NCBI RefSeq assembly: GCF_900240995.1
Contig: NZ_LT965953.1
Span: 2,131,933-2,195,932 of the forward strand
From: Bacillus sp. Marseille-P3661
Lineage (GTDB): Bacteria; Bacillota; Bacilli; Bacillales; Bacillaceae_J
Reading direction: 5' to 3'
Length of the DNA stretch: 64,000 nt
The notes beneath the pieces are model-generated. The model saw nothing but the letters and a program-made list of their open reading frames with translations. It was not told where the DNA came from and made no database searches. The position numbers were made by a program, and so were the translations under genes. Each line of letters opens with the position of its first letter. Position 1 is the first letter of the stretch. Positions 15,629 to 24,558 of the stretch are shown here, one piece after another.

Positions 15629-17283
15629 TGAAAGGTATAGCTAGTATTGATAAAAAAGACGCAAAATTAAGTATGGCCCACCTATATGTTGCATTTATAG
15701 CTTTACTATTAGGTGCACTGGCCGGATTACTTCAAACCTTAGTTCGTTCCGGTAAATTTACTTTACCAGCTGGTATCGATTATTATCAAGTTTTAACTGT
15801 TCATGGTGTTTTATTAGGGCTTGTGTTAACTACTTTCTTTATCATTGGTTTTATTCTAGCAGTTCAAAGTAAAACCTGTGGTACATACAGTAATGGTGAA
15901 CGTCGTTTTGGATGGATTGGTTATTGGATGATGACTATTGGGGTAGCCATTTCAGCAACCTTTATCCTTTTAGGTGAGGCAAGCGTTCTTTATACAATGT
16001 ATGCACCATTGATGGCACATCCAATGCACTATATTGGACTTACATTAGTTGTTGTTGGCAGCTGGGTTGAAGGTTTTGTAGTATTTGCTCGTCACGCACG
16101 TTGGAGAAAAGAAAATCCTGGTCAAACTTCACCATTGTTAAGTTTTATGGCTGTAAGCACGATGATCTTATGGTTAGTAGCTTGTTTAGGATTAGCAACA
16201 ACGGTATTAGTACAAATTATCCCTTGGTCTCTTGGACTTGTACCAACAATCGATATATTAATTAGTAGAACATTGTTCTGGTATTTCGGTCATCCTTTAG
16301 TTTATTTCTGGCTGTTACCTGCATATATGGCTTGGTATGCTATTGTTCCAAAAATCATTGGTGCTAAGATCTTTAGTGACTCTCTAGCGCGATTATCATT
16401 TGTTTTATTTATATTATTCTCAATTCCAGTTGGTTTCCACCATCAATTACTTGAACCTGGTATTGACCCATTTTGGAAGTACCTACAGGTAGTTTTAACA
16501 TTCTTAGTAGTAATTCCTTCATTGATGACTGCTTTTTCGTTATTTGCTACATTTGAATTGCGTGGTCGTGAATTAGGTGCTACTGGTTTGTTTGGCTGGT
16601 TTAGAAAGTTGCCATGGAAAGATGCTCGTTTCTTTGCGCCATTTATGGGTATGTTATTCTTTATTCCTGGTGGTGCCGGTGGTCTTATTAACGCATCACA
16701 CCAACTAAACCAAGTCGTTCACAATACAATTTGGGTTACAGGGCATTTTCATCTAACAGTCGCATCTGCTGTTGCACTAACATTTTTTGGAATTACTTTT
16801 TGGCTCGTACCATCGATTACAGGACGTAAATTAACGCCAAGTATGAATAAATTAGCTATAGCGCAAGTTTGGTTCTGGTCTATTGGTATGTTATTTATGT
16901 CAGGCTCTATGCACGCTGCAGGGCTATTCGGAGCTCCACGTCGTTCAGCATTCTCAACGTATGCAGGTAACGAAGATTCATTAGCTTGGATCCCTTATCA
17001 AATTGCACAGGCAGTTGGGGGTTCAATCCTATTTATTGGCGCTTTATTAATGGTTGTAATTTTTATTAATCTTGCATTTTTTGCACCAAAGGGTGAGCAA
17101 GAATTCCCAGTTGCAGAAGTACATCAAAACGCTGAAAAAGTACCAGCACTATTTGAAAACTTTAAGCTTTGGATTGCCATAACATTTGCATTAGTACTAT
17201 TCGCTTATACTATTCCATTTATCGATATGATCCAGAACGCACCTCCAGGATCATCAGGTTTTACAAATGTAATTGGCAGATAA
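15628..17283 (+). CDS. cbaA: Cytochrome c oxidase subunit I, ba3 type
   Basis: A 551-residue polytopic membrane subunit (about 13 helices) that reduces oxygen to water at a heme-CuB centre and pumps protons. Heme and copper ligands are visible: the His in LTVHGVLLGLV, the His-Tyr pair in FGHPLVYFWLLPAY, the CuB His pair in FHHQLLEPG and the heme-a His in VTGHFHLTVASA. The pattern is that of the B-family (ba3), which works at low oxygen. It is the last gene of the operon; no subunit III or heme-biosynthesis gene follows. A strong terminator lies five bases downstream. Confidence 0.93.
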   Translation: MKGIASIDKKDAKLSMAHLYVAFIALLLGALAGLLQTLVRSGKFTLPAGIDYYQVLTVHGVLLGLVLTTFFIIGFILAVQSKTCGTYSNGERRFGWIGYWMMTIGVAISATFILLGEASVLYTMYAPLMAHPMHYIGLTLVVVGSWVEGFVVFARHARWRKENPGQTSPLLSFMAVSTMILWLVACLGLATTVLVQIIPWSLGLVPTIDILISRTLFWYFGHPLVYFWLLPAYMAWYAIVPKIIGAKIFSDSLARLSFVLFILFSIPVGFHHQLLEPGIDPFWKYLQVVLTFLVVIPSLMTAFSLFATFELRGRELGATGLFGWFRKLPWKDARFFAPFMGMLFFIPGGAGGLINASHQLNQVVHNTIWVTGHFHLTVASAVALTFFGITFWLVPSITGRKLTPSMNKLAIAQVWFWSIGMLFMSGSMHAAGLFGAPRRSAFSTYAGNEDSLAWIPYQIAQAVGGSILFIGALLMVVIFINLAFFAPKGEQEFPVAEVHQNAEKVPALFENFKLWIAITFALVLFAYTIPFIDMIQNAPPGSSGFTNVIGR

Positions 17284-17289
17284 ATATGG

Positions 17290-17318
17290 AAAAAATCCCC
17301 TTTTAAAGGGGATTTTTT
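17290..17318 (+). terminator. Terminator of the oxidase operon
   Basis: Stem AAAATCCCC / GGGGATTTT with a short T/A loop, followed by Ts on the plus strand and preceded by As, so it can also act on the convergent ypwA transcript. Confidence 0.85.
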
Positions 17319-17346
17319 ATTGATAGCTCCTGTAGAATGCCTTTTA

Positions 17347-18864
17347 TTATAAGTTATAAATATTTTTGTATTTTTCTTCTAAGTAATTCGTTAAATAACT
17401 TGCATTAAGGCCTTCACCTGTCACATCATTTAGAATTTCTAACGGTTTCTTTAACTTTCCATACTTATGAATTTTTTCCTGTAACCATTCTCGAATTGGC
17501 AGTAAGTTTCCTTGTCTTAAGTGCTCCGAAAAGTTCGGGATATCATTTTCCATTGTTGCTTTAAATTGAGCTGCATATATATATCCTAATGCATATGATG
17601 GGAAATACCCAAAGCTCCCTCCTGCCCAATGTACATCTTGCAATACCCCTCTTGAAACTTCATCAGGACGGACCCCAAGGTACTCTTCCATTTTAGCATT
17701 CCATACTGCTGGTAGATCCTTTACCTCAATTTCATTATTAAATAACCCTTTTTCAATCTCATAGCGAACCATTACATGTAATGGATATGTTAGTTCGTCT
17801 GCTTCAATTCTTATTAGAGATGGTTTTGATTCATTAATCGCTTTATAAAAATCATTCAGTGGAACTGAATCGAATTGTCCGGTAGAATACCTTTTTAATA
17901 GATCATAGTACTTTTCCCAAAAATGGATGTCTCTTGCCACAATATTTTCCCAAAATAGAGATTGGGATTCATGAATTCCCATTGAAGTACCATCCGCTAA
18001 TGGTGTACCTACTAGTTTCGGTGATATTCCTTGCTCATACAGGGCATGACCACCTTCATGAATAGTTCCAAATATTGCAGTTCTAAAATCCTGCTCGTCA
18101 TATTTAGTTGTTACCCGTACATCACCAATATTTAAGGTAATGGCAAATGGGTGAACGGTTTGGTCTAGTCGACCTGCATCAAAATCATAACCCATTTCTT
18201 TTAGTATTTCTAAACTAAAAGCTCGTTGCTGCTCTTTTGGAAAATGATCATACAAAAAATCTGTAATCGGCTTATGTGGTGAATCGTCAATCTTTTTCAC
18301 TAATGGTACAATTTTTTCCCGCAGTTCATTAAATGTCTGGTCAAGTATTTTAACTGTCATGCCAGGTTCATACATATCAAGCAAAATATCATATGGATTG
18401 CCACCTTCTTTAACTGGCCCCCAATATTGAAGGAACTTTTTATTATACTCTACTAGTTCTTCCAAATATGGACGAAACATCTCAAAATCCGATCTTTCCT
18501 TTGCCTCTTCCCATATCGATTCTGCTTTTGACTGAAGAATAACATACTTTTTATATTCATCCTGAGGAATTTTTTTGTTTTTTTCAAATTCCTTCTTACA
18601 TTCTTCCACTGTTTTTCTGGTAATGTCCGATAGTCCTTCTGCACCTTCAAGTATAGAAAGGTATTGCTCCATTTTCATTGATGTGGACATTTGAAATACT
18701 TCCTCAGAAATTAATCCAATTACCTCCGAACGTTGTTCTACCCCTTTTTTTGGTGCACCTGTTCGGAGGTCCCAAAACATTAATGATAGTGCTTCATTAA
18801 AAGCTGTCATTTTTTTCACATACTCTAAAAATTCCTTCTCCGCATCCTTTATCGATTGCGTCAT
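17347..18864 (-). CDS. ypwA: Metallocarboxypeptidase, M32 family
   Basis: A 505-residue soluble zinc carboxypeptidase of the Thermus aquaticus type, removing single residues from peptide C-termini. The zinc-binding HExxH is seen as TIHEGGHALYEQG near residue 270, followed by GIHESQSLFWENIV with the third-ligand Glu and the active-site region DELTYPLHVMVRYEIEKGL. The length matches B. subtilis YpwA. AGGGGAA precedes the ATG. It lies downstream of the ypvA helicase gene in the same direction with a 51-base gap, as part of the conserved Bacillus order. Confidence 0.9.
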   Translation of the reverse strand: MTQSIKDAEKEFLEYVKKMTAFNEALSLMFWDLRTGAPKKGVEQRSEVIGLISEEVFQMSTSMKMEQYLSILEGAEGLSDITRKTVEECKKEFEKNKKIPQDEYKKYVILQSKAESIWEEAKERSDFEMFRPYLEELVEYNKKFLQYWGPVKEGGNPYDILLDMYEPGMTVKILDQTFNELREKIVPLVKKIDDSPHKPITDFLYDHFPKEQQRAFSLEILKEMGYDFDAGRLDQTVHPFAITLNIGDVRVTTKYDEQDFRTAIFGTIHEGGHALYEQGISPKLVGTPLADGTSMGIHESQSLFWENIVARDIHFWEKYYDLLKRYSTGQFDSVPLNDFYKAINESKPSLIRIEADELTYPLHVMVRYEIEKGLFNNEIEVKDLPAVWNAKMEEYLGVRPDEVSRGVLQDVHWAGGSFGYFPSYALGYIYAAQFKATMENDIPNFSEHLRQGNLLPIREWLQEKIHKYGKLKKPLEILNDVTGEGLNASYLTNYLEEKYKNIYNL

Positions 18865-18915
18865 TAGTTCCCCTCCACATCAATTTTTATAATTAATTTA
18901 TATTACATTTATTTA

Positions 18916-20853
18916 TCAAGATAAGTAGTGAGCCTTCGTTGGAAGGGATGTTAATATCTTATCAACTACTTTATCATTTTCCCCGGACATAAAGATTGTA
19001 ACATTACCACGATCCTCATGGGCTCGAATTAGTCTACCCACACCTTGCCTTAATCGTAAAATCATATATGGCACATCCATCTCCCAAAACGGATCATCAA
19101 AAAGCTTCCGTTTCGCATCGAAAACAGGATCATTTGGTGGATATGGTAACGACCATATAATAACATTTGATAGTGAAGGGCCAGGGATATCTAGGCCTTC
19201 CCATAAATGAACAGAACATAAAATGGCTTGTTCATTATTTTGAAACTCCGAAACAAGCACACTGATTTCCTGATCTCCCTCAAATAAAAATGGCCACTCA
19301 AGGCTTTGACTAGCTATATAGTCTCTAAATACCGCTAATTCCTCTTTTGTTCGGAATAATACGATAGCACGACCATTCGTCTCCTTTATTTGCCGAACAG
19401 TCCATTCACATTTTTCAAGTGATGTGAGCTCAGTCCTTACTTTTGGTATGTAGATATTCATTTGCTCATCATAATTAAACGGTGATGCAACAGAAAAGGA
19501 CAAATAATCTTCAATCCCCAAACTGTTAGCCATATAGTCAAAGTTTCCGTTTTGCGATAATGTTGCAGAAGAGAAAATAATTGGCTGTTTCTTAGCAAAC
19601 ACACTTTCTTTTAATATGGACTGAACAGCGCGTGGCATAATAACAAGTGTCTGAACAAGCTTTTCTTCAGTTACCCACGCAATAACATCTTCAGTATTTA
19701 ATAGTAAATTAAGGGCAAATTCTGTCCGATCAATATGTTCATCAACGATATGGAGTAAGTAATGTTCGATTGTATATGTTTCACTCTCAAATACTAATTC
19801 ATCTGCTAACCTAGCCAAAATATCTTTCAACCTTCTTGCTTCGACCATAAGTTCTGTAGTAAATACAATCTCTTTCCGGTGTGAACCTTCTATTCTTTTT
19901 GTTTGTTTTGAGAGAAGATCAAAAAACAATGCATTTTGTTCAATTGTTCCTTCAACTAATAACGCAAATTCTTCGCGGATATCATTCTCTAATAATCTTG
20001 TTAATATTTCATCCAAAACTGTTTCCTTGATACGATATGTCAATGCCTTTTGTGCAGCAAATTCAACTAAGTGACCTTCATCAAATACTACCGAACTGCT
20101 TTCAGGCAATAAAGGAAGCTGTCCCTCACGCTTTCTAGATTCATATGTCCATACATGCTCCATGTAGAAATCATGCGAGCAAACAATTAAATCCGTTGTT
20201 TTCCGATAGTAATCCCGTGATAAAGTTTGTCCACATCGATGACGTTTTTCACAAGCAAAACAATCTTTAAAAGGATCCCACGCTACTTTTTCCCATTCTG
20301 GATCACTTAAATGTGCGTATTCTTTTCGATCACCGTAATGGTAGAAAGACTGCATACCTTTTGTTTCACTAACAAAGGACGGAAGAGAAAAGTGGATATT
20401 CTCGAATTTACCATTAGAATCCTCAACTAATGCCTCATCCAACTTTTGTAAGCATAAATATTGATCAGGGGATTTGGCTAGTCGTACATCTATATTTAAG
20501 CCGAGATGCTTTTCAAGTTTTTTAATATCGCCCTCTTCCTTTACTAACTGCTCAATTAAGGTTTCATCTGCACAAGCAATAATGGCTGGTTTTCCAGTAT
20601 AGCGAGCGTAACATATCGCATATAAAAGGTATACAAACGTTTTTCCCGTACCTACACCTGCTTCGGCAAGCATTACAGCTTTATCTTTAAAAGCTCGTTC
20701 TAATTGAAAAGCCATAAAAATCTGTTCATCCCGAACTTCAAAACCAGCTTCAGGTAGTACATCATAAAAAACATCGCCTATCCAATCTCCAAGTTTTTGA
20801 TAAAAATTTTCTGATTTTGAAAAAGTAAAAGGAATCCGTTCTAATGATTTCAA
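18916..20853 (-). CDS. ypvA: DinG/XPD-family ATP-dependent helicase
   Basis: A superfamily 2 helicase of about 645 residues (B. subtilis YpvA is close to 640). Walker A is seen as AEAGVGTGKTFVYLL, DEAH-like motif II as VVFDEGHLVEFAA, motif VI as LRQGVGRLIR. Cys residues in CLQKLDEAL and DCFACEKRHRCG are placed like the iron-sulfur cluster ligands of XPD/DinG enzymes. The start is set at a TTG preceded by a very strong GGAGGGG; ATG codons 8-19 codons upstream lack a site, and the TTG start gives MKSLERIPF, aligning with the known family start. It probably unwinds damaged or structured DNA. Confidence 0.85.
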   Translation of the reverse strand: MKSLERIPFTFSKSENFYQKLGDWIGDVFYDVLPEAGFEVRDEQIFMAFQLERAFKDKAVMLAEAGVGTGKTFVYLLYAICYARYTGKPAIIACADETLIEQLVKEEGDIKKLEKHLGLNIDVRLAKSPDQYLCLQKLDEALVEDSNGKFENIHFSLPSFVSETKGMQSFYHYGDRKEYAHLSDPEWEKVAWDPFKDCFACEKRHRCGQTLSRDYYRKTTDLIVCSHDFYMEHVWTYESRKREGQLPLLPESSSVVFDEGHLVEFAAQKALTYRIKETVLDEILTRLLENDIREEFALLVEGTIEQNALFFDLLSKQTKRIEGSHRKEIVFTTELMVEARRLKDILARLADELVFESETYTIEHYLLHIVDEHIDRTEFALNLLLNTEDVIAWVTEEKLVQTLVIMPRAVQSILKESVFAKKQPIIFSSATLSQNGNFDYMANSLGIEDYLSFSVASPFNYDEQMNIYIPKVRTELTSLEKCEWTVRQIKETNGRAIVLFRTKEELAVFRDYIASQSLEWPFLFEGDQEISVLVSEFQNNEQAILCSVHLWEGLDIPGPSLSNVIIWSLPYPPNDPVFDAKRKLFDDPFWEMDVPYMILRLRQGVGRLIRAHEDRGNVTIFMSGENDKVVDKILTSLPTKAHYLS

Positions 20854-21070
20854 ATTTTCCCCTCCGTGAGAATTCATTTTCATTATATGTTGTTTCTTCA
20901 AAGATATCACCGTAATAGGTCATGAAGAAGAGATCTAATAGTGTAGATATTACTATCTTATCCTTAAAGATTAAATACGGCTAAGCATCTACAGTAGGTT
21001 CGATTGCAACAGGCTTCCGCCCAGTATATACATGCTAGTAAACTGAGGTGAATTTTTTATTAAGCAAACG

Positions 21071-21103
21071 AACCAGATGCTGTGTTTACTACATCTGGTT
21101 TTT
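21071..21103. terminator. Possible terminator between ypsC and ypvA
   Basis: Stem AACCAGATG (21071-21079) / CATCTGGTT (21092-21100) with a short T-run on the plus strand and only a weak, interrupted one on the minus strand. It most likely ends the leftward ypsC transcript, but the U-tract is poor in that direction. Confidence 0.45.
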
Positions 21104-21138
21104 ATACTTGTTCTATTCCAGTTGGCCCAAGAGCTGGC

Positions 21139-22278
21139 TTAGTTTTTCGGTGGTCTTTTCCCCCAATATTGATAATAATCTGTTCTAATAAAACCGTTAA
21201 AGAGCTTTCGTTTTTTCGTGGCTGGTCTTCCATAAAGTTTCTCAAAGTCTGGATGTGATGTTAGGATATAGATGGACCAAGTATCCAACGGTGCAAAAGC
21301 CTTACCCATTTGTTCATACATCGTTTCAACCGCTTTTTTCTCACCAATTCGCTCCCCATAAGGTGGGTTCCCAACCATTACGCCGTATTCTTTCTTTGTA
21401 GTAAAATCCTTAACTTGCATTTGCTTGAATTGAATCATTTCACCAAGACCTGCTTCGAAGGCATTTCCCTTTGCCATTTCAACCATACGATGGTCAATAT
21501 CAGACCCAGTAATATCTAATGGCTGATCATATTTTGCTAAATCCTCAGCTTCTTGAAAAGCTTTTTCCCAACTTTTTCTTCCAATCCAATCCCAATTTTC
21601 GGATACAAACTCCCGGTTAAAACCTGGAGCTATATTTTGGCCAATAAGAGCTGCTTCAATTGGAATCGTACCTGAACCGCAAAATGGATCCACGAACGGC
21701 TTATCCGCATTCCAATTTGTTAATAGTACTAATGTTGCGGCTAACGTTTCCTTAAGCGGTGCCTCCCCTTGGTCAGCCCTATAGCCGCGTTTATGTAGCC
21801 CTGTACCACTTGTATCAATTGTTAACGTAGCAATATCCTTTAAAAGTGCAATTTCAATTCGAAAAAACGGGCCATTTTCTTCAAACCATGTTGTCCTTTT
21901 ATAATGCTGGCTAAGTTTTTCAACTACAGCTTTTTTCACAATTGCTTGGCAATCTGAAACACTATAAAGCTTGGATTTCACAGATTTTCCAATTACAGGG
22001 AATTCTCCATTTTCAGGAATAAAATCCCCCCATGGCAATGCTTTTGTTTTTTCAAATAATTCATCAAATGTAGTAGCTCTAAACTCTCCCACTTTCAACT
22101 TAACTCGGTCAGCTGTTCGTAACCATAAATTACTCCTACATATAGCTGAGACATCAGCTTCAAATGTTACTTTTCCATTATCGACCTGTATATTGTCATA
22201 TCCTAGATCTTTCACTTCTTTTGCAACAAGAGACTCGATACCCATTGCTGCAGTAGCTATTAAAGTTATTTTATTCAT
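21139..22278 (-). CDS. ypsC: THUMP-domain rRNA N2-guanine methyltransferase (RlmL N-terminal type)
   Basis: A 379-residue class I methyltransferase. The N-terminal part, with GIESLVAKEVKDLGY, is a THUMP RNA-binding domain. The SAM site is seen as FVDPFCGSGTIPIEAALI, and the catalytic NPPY motif as VGNPPYGERIG, used for methylating an exocyclic amino group of guanine. It corresponds to YpsC of B. subtilis and to the half of E. coli RlmL that modifies 23S rRNA. An AGGAG lies at correct spacing before the ATG. It stands between ypvA and gpsB, as in B. subtilis, but the upstream gap lacks the RNase P RNA gene expected there. Confidence 0.88.
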   Translation of the reverse strand: MNKITLIATAAMGIESLVAKEVKDLGYDNIQVDNGKVTFEADVSAICRSNLWLRTADRVKLKVGEFRATTFDELFEKTKALPWGDFIPENGEFPVIGKSVKSKLYSVSDCQAIVKKAVVEKLSQHYKRTTWFEENGPFFRIEIALLKDIATLTIDTSGTGLHKRGYRADQGEAPLKETLAATLVLLTNWNADKPFVDPFCGSGTIPIEAALIGQNIAPGFNREFVSENWDWIGRKSWEKAFQEAEDLAKYDQPLDITGSDIDHRMVEMAKGNAFEAGLGEMIQFKQMQVKDFTTKKEYGVMVGNPPYGERIGEKKAVETMYEQMGKAFAPLDTWSIYILTSHPDFEKLYGRPATKKRKLFNGFIRTDYYQYWGKRPPKN

Positions 22279-22601
22279 AATTCGACTCCTAATAAATAAA
22301 CTGGGTTGGGCAATAGGAAAGCTTTAAGCTCATCTAATCAAATGCATTACAATAAATGCTGCATTAACTAAGTAATAAACATAATTTGATTATTCCTTTT
22401 TAATACCCTCTGCAATAGTTAATATATACCAAGTTTTCATTTCTTTCACATACCACTTCTAAGTATTTCCATTTTTACATTTTTTAAAAACTTTACTGCT
22501 CAAGTCCTGTATGTTAATACGTATACATTGAGTCTTAATAACCTCAAACCCTAACTATAATTAGTTAGCTATTTAATGATTCCTAGTTATTTATATTTTA
22601 A

Positions 22602-22644
22602 TAGAGTTATTTACTTGGTTAAACCTAAGTATAAATAGACTCTA
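22602..22644. repeat. Long imperfect hairpin in the gpsB-ypsC gap
   Basis: The outer arms TAGAGT and ACTCTA close a stem that continues through TATTTA, CTT and GGTT with small bulges only in one arm and an almost absent loop. There is no U-tract on either side. It could be a structured leader, part of a small RNA, or an operator. Confidence 0.35.
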
Positions 22645-22693
22645 TGCAAAGTTTAGTAGTATAGTCTGAACTAATAAATTAAGTGAATCACGT

Positions 22694-22733
22694 GAAAAAG
22701 CTCTCTCTAATCTAAAGTTGTTAGAGAGAGCTT
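22694..22733 (-). terminator. Terminator of gpsB
   Basis: Perfect 13-bp stem (arms 22698-22710 and 22721-22733, core GCTCTCTCTAA) with a minus-strand U-tract from the A-run at 22695-22699, about 50 bases after the gpsB stop. Confidence 0.9.
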
Positions 22734-22782
22734 ATACAAAACCACTCCATACTGGCTTACCTATGTATCTTTGTATTCGTCC

Positions 22783-23085
22783 TTAGTCAAAAAGCTTGCT
22801 ACCAAATACATGTTTTTCCAGGTTAGAAAGGCGCTTTAAGATATCGTAATTTGTATTGCCTATACTTGATGTATTTGTGTTCTTCTTTTGGCCTTCTTCT
22901 AATTGTTTTTTTAATCGAAGATTCTCTTGCTGTAAAAGCTCAATTTCTTGGTGAAAGGTTTCATAATCCTTAATAACTAAGTCTAAAAATTGATCAACTT
23001 CATCCTGATTATACCCTTTTAGTGATGACTTAAAGTCCTTTTCTAAAATTTCCTTCGCAGTTAATTTAACTTTATCTGAAAGCAT
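22783..23085 (-). CDS. gpsB: Cell-division and peptidoglycan-synthesis coordinator GpsB
   Basis: A 100-residue DivIVA-family protein that shuttles between septum and side wall and binds penicillin-binding proteins. The N-terminal domain [35 protein letters not shown] is nearly the family consensus; a coiled coil follows ([18 protein letters not shown]), then a variable linker and the short C-terminal helix [16 protein letters not shown] used for trimer formation. The ATG has an AGGTG-type site upstream. It is downstream of ypsA in the same direction (106-base gap), as in other Bacillaceae, and ends at its own strong terminator. Confidence 0.95.
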   Translation of the reverse strand: MLSDKVKLTAKEILEKDFKSSLKGYNQDEVDQFLDLVIKDYETFHQEIELLQQENLRLKKQLEEGQKKNTNTSSIGNTNYDILKRLSNLEKHVFGSKLFD

Positions 23086-23191
23086 GTAATTTCACCTCTA
23101 CAATAATCCCGCTTACTATTAGCTTTCTCTATTTTTTCAAAATATAGCTTAATTGTCAATTTATCTTTATCAAAATGGGACAGTTTAACTA

Positions 23192-23758
23192 CTACCAATA
23201 ATTCGGATCCTCAAACCGTTCTTCCTCTGCTAAAATCTGAATATCATACGGTGTAATGGTTTTTATAATAAAACTACCATCCGACTTCAATTTCCGAGTT
23301 GCTATATCTAAAATATATTTTGGAGTACCTCCTTTTTCGTCATCAAATAAAATTAATAATCCATCACTTTTAGAGATAAAAAATTGATTTTTAAGGCGAA
23401 ATTGCGTCGGATTTTCATATTTCCTTTTTGTAATACTATCAACAAAATCAGCTTGAGATACAATAAAATGATAATATTCTTTCTTATCTTCCTTCCAATT
23501 TTCTTCTTGATCAAGAAAAGGGGTTATGACACCAAGTTTCAATTGTGGATGTTGTTCCTGCAGCTCAAGAACTACTTCAGCAGCCCATAATTCAACTCCT
23601 AATTGTCCACTAATAATAACCCATTCAAGTCCGTTTTCATCAATAAGCTGTTCGATGTTTTTTTTAATTGCCAGTTTTATATATTTTAAACCAGGATGTT
23701 TATCATTAAATATTCCAATTTCATGCGGTTTATAACCAGTTACCGTAAAAACACTCAT
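23192..23758 (-). CDS. ypsA: SLOG-domain protein YpsA
   Basis: A 188-residue member of the YpsA family (DUF1273), part of the SLOG superfamily of Rossmann-like nucleotide or ligand binders. It begins [17 protein letters not shown] and contains the characteristic [22 protein letters not shown] glycine motif and the later [28 protein letters not shown]. In B. subtilis and Staphylococcus YpsA influences cell division and oxidative-stress resistance. It precedes gpsB, a conserved pairing that supports a link to division. AAGGAGGTTAAGG lies just before the ATG. Confidence 0.92.
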   Translation of the reverse strand: MSVFTVTGYKPHEIGIFNDKHPGLKYIKLAIKKNIEQLIDENGLEWVIISGQLGVELWAAEVVLELQEQHPQLKLGVITPFLDQEENWKEDKKEYYHFIVSQADFVDSITKRKYENPTQFRLKNQFFISKSDGLLILFDDEKGGTPKYILDIATRKLKSDGSFIIKTITPYDIQILAEEERFEDPNYW

Positions 23759-23992
23759 CCTTAACCTCCTTCAATGAATCTATAAAATTATGAATGAATA
23801 AAATAGGAACTGTTCCAACATCCAATTATATTGTATACCATTAAGTGTACTTTAAATGCATGAATACTTATATAATTATTATATAAGGACCTTCATGATT
23901 ATTAAAAAGTTTAAGTGTAATTACAAATACACTTCAATTGCCCATAATCTTATACTTTATCCCTTTAAGAAGTTAAAGTTTTTTTAAGTATA

Positions 23993-24028
23993 AAAAGGAA
24001 CTGATCCTATAATAAATAGGATCAGTTC
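23993..24028 (-). terminator. Terminator of the cotD-like gene
   Basis: Stem GAACTGATCCTAT (23998-24010) / ATAGGATCAGTTC (24016-24028), 13 perfect pairs, followed on the minus strand by U residues. It lies 14 bases after the stop codon. Confidence 0.9.
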
Positions 24029-24041
24029 TTGTTGAAATAAA

Positions 24042-24434
24042 TTAACGTCTCCAGAATTGCGGCGGCATTCCTGGGCCTGCAGCTGGCATTTGTGCTCCTG
24101 GCAATCCTCCTGGCATTGGGCCTGGCATTTGCGCCCCAGGCATTCCTCCTGGCATTGGGCCTGGCATTTGCGCCCCAGGCATTCCTCCTGGCATTGGACC
24201 TGGCATTGGGCCTGGTGCCGGTGGGCAGTTAAAATGCACATGCGAAACATCATTTGTATGAGATGTTGTGTGCGGGTAAGAATGGTAGTGTTCAAAAACT
24301 TTATGGTGATGATATGTTGTATGGGACGGGTGAATGTGTGGTACTTGGAAAACCTCAGTATCATGGACATTATTACATTTTGTCGGACTTACTATCGGAC
24401 TTAACACAGTTGGGCGTGGATGATGACAATGCAT
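24042..24434 (-). CDS. cotD: CotD-family spore coat protein with Pro-Gly-Met repeats
   Basis: A 130-residue protein of unusual composition. The first half is His-rich with [23 protein letters not shown], the conserved CotD opening, and [27 protein letters not shown]. The second half is three copies of a 13-residue repeat, [13 protein letters not shown], ending in PQFWRR. CotD is an inner-coat protein of Bacillus spores made late in the mother cell. AAAGGAGAAATGAGG precedes the ATG. A sigma-K type promoter lies 37-64 bases upstream. The position between yprB and ypsA is the same as in B. subtilis. The repeat tail appears to be a lineage-specific extension. Confidence 0.9.
   Translation of the reverse strand: MHCHHPRPTVLSPIVSPTKCNNVHDTEVFQVPHIHPSHTTYHHHKVFEHYHSYPHTTSHTNDVSHVHFNCPPAPGPMPGPMPGGMPGAQMPGPMPGGMPGAQMPGPMPGGLPGAQMPAAGPGMPPQFWRR
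24085..24201 (-). repeat. Three 39-bp tandem repeats inside cotD
   Basis: Units at 24085-24123, 24124-24162 and 24163-24201. The last two differ by one base; the first has a few differences. Each encodes 13 residues of the Pro/Gly/Met-rich tail, and 39 is a multiple of three, so gain or loss of a unit keeps the frame. Confidence 0.9.
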
Positions 24435-24470
24435 ATCCTCATTTCTCCTTTCATCTTATAGGTTCACTAA

Positions 24471-24498
24471 TAACCTATGTAAAAAGAGGTGTACATGT
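24471..24498 (-). promoter_or_regulatory. Predicted sigma-K promoter of cotD
   Basis: On the minus strand CATAGGTTA (24479-24471) fits the sigma-K -10 CATAnnnTA, and ACA (24498-24496) fits its short -35 core with a 16-base spacer. The position gives a leader of about 30 bases before the coat gene. Confidence 0.6.
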
Positions 24499-24558
24499 AC
24501 TAATGCAAATACCTAATTTAAGGTGTTTTCCCTATCTTTTTCAAGTTTATCCACCCAA

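Larger units (their letters stand above)
22279..22782. other. Long intergenic region between gpsB and ypsC without a visible rnpB
   Basis: About 500 bases with no ORF worth calling. In B. subtilis the RNase P RNA gene lies here. I looked for its conserved core element GAGGAAAGTCC and its complement and saw neither. What is present is AT-rich sequence, an imperfect hairpin of about 19 pairs at 22602-22644, and the gpsB terminator at 22694-22733. Confidence 0.5.

Noticed and set aside
23884-23990. A 30-codon plus-strand ORF (starting MIIKKFKCNY) in the gap between ypsA and cotD
   Set aside because: An AAGGA precedes it, but the peptide has no recognisable features and runs toward the cotD terminator; not enough support.
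24057-24404. A 115-codon open frame antisense to cotD, rich in Trp and His
   Set aside because: It is the mirror of the Pro-Gly-Met repeats; the composition is an artefact and there is no ribosome binding site.
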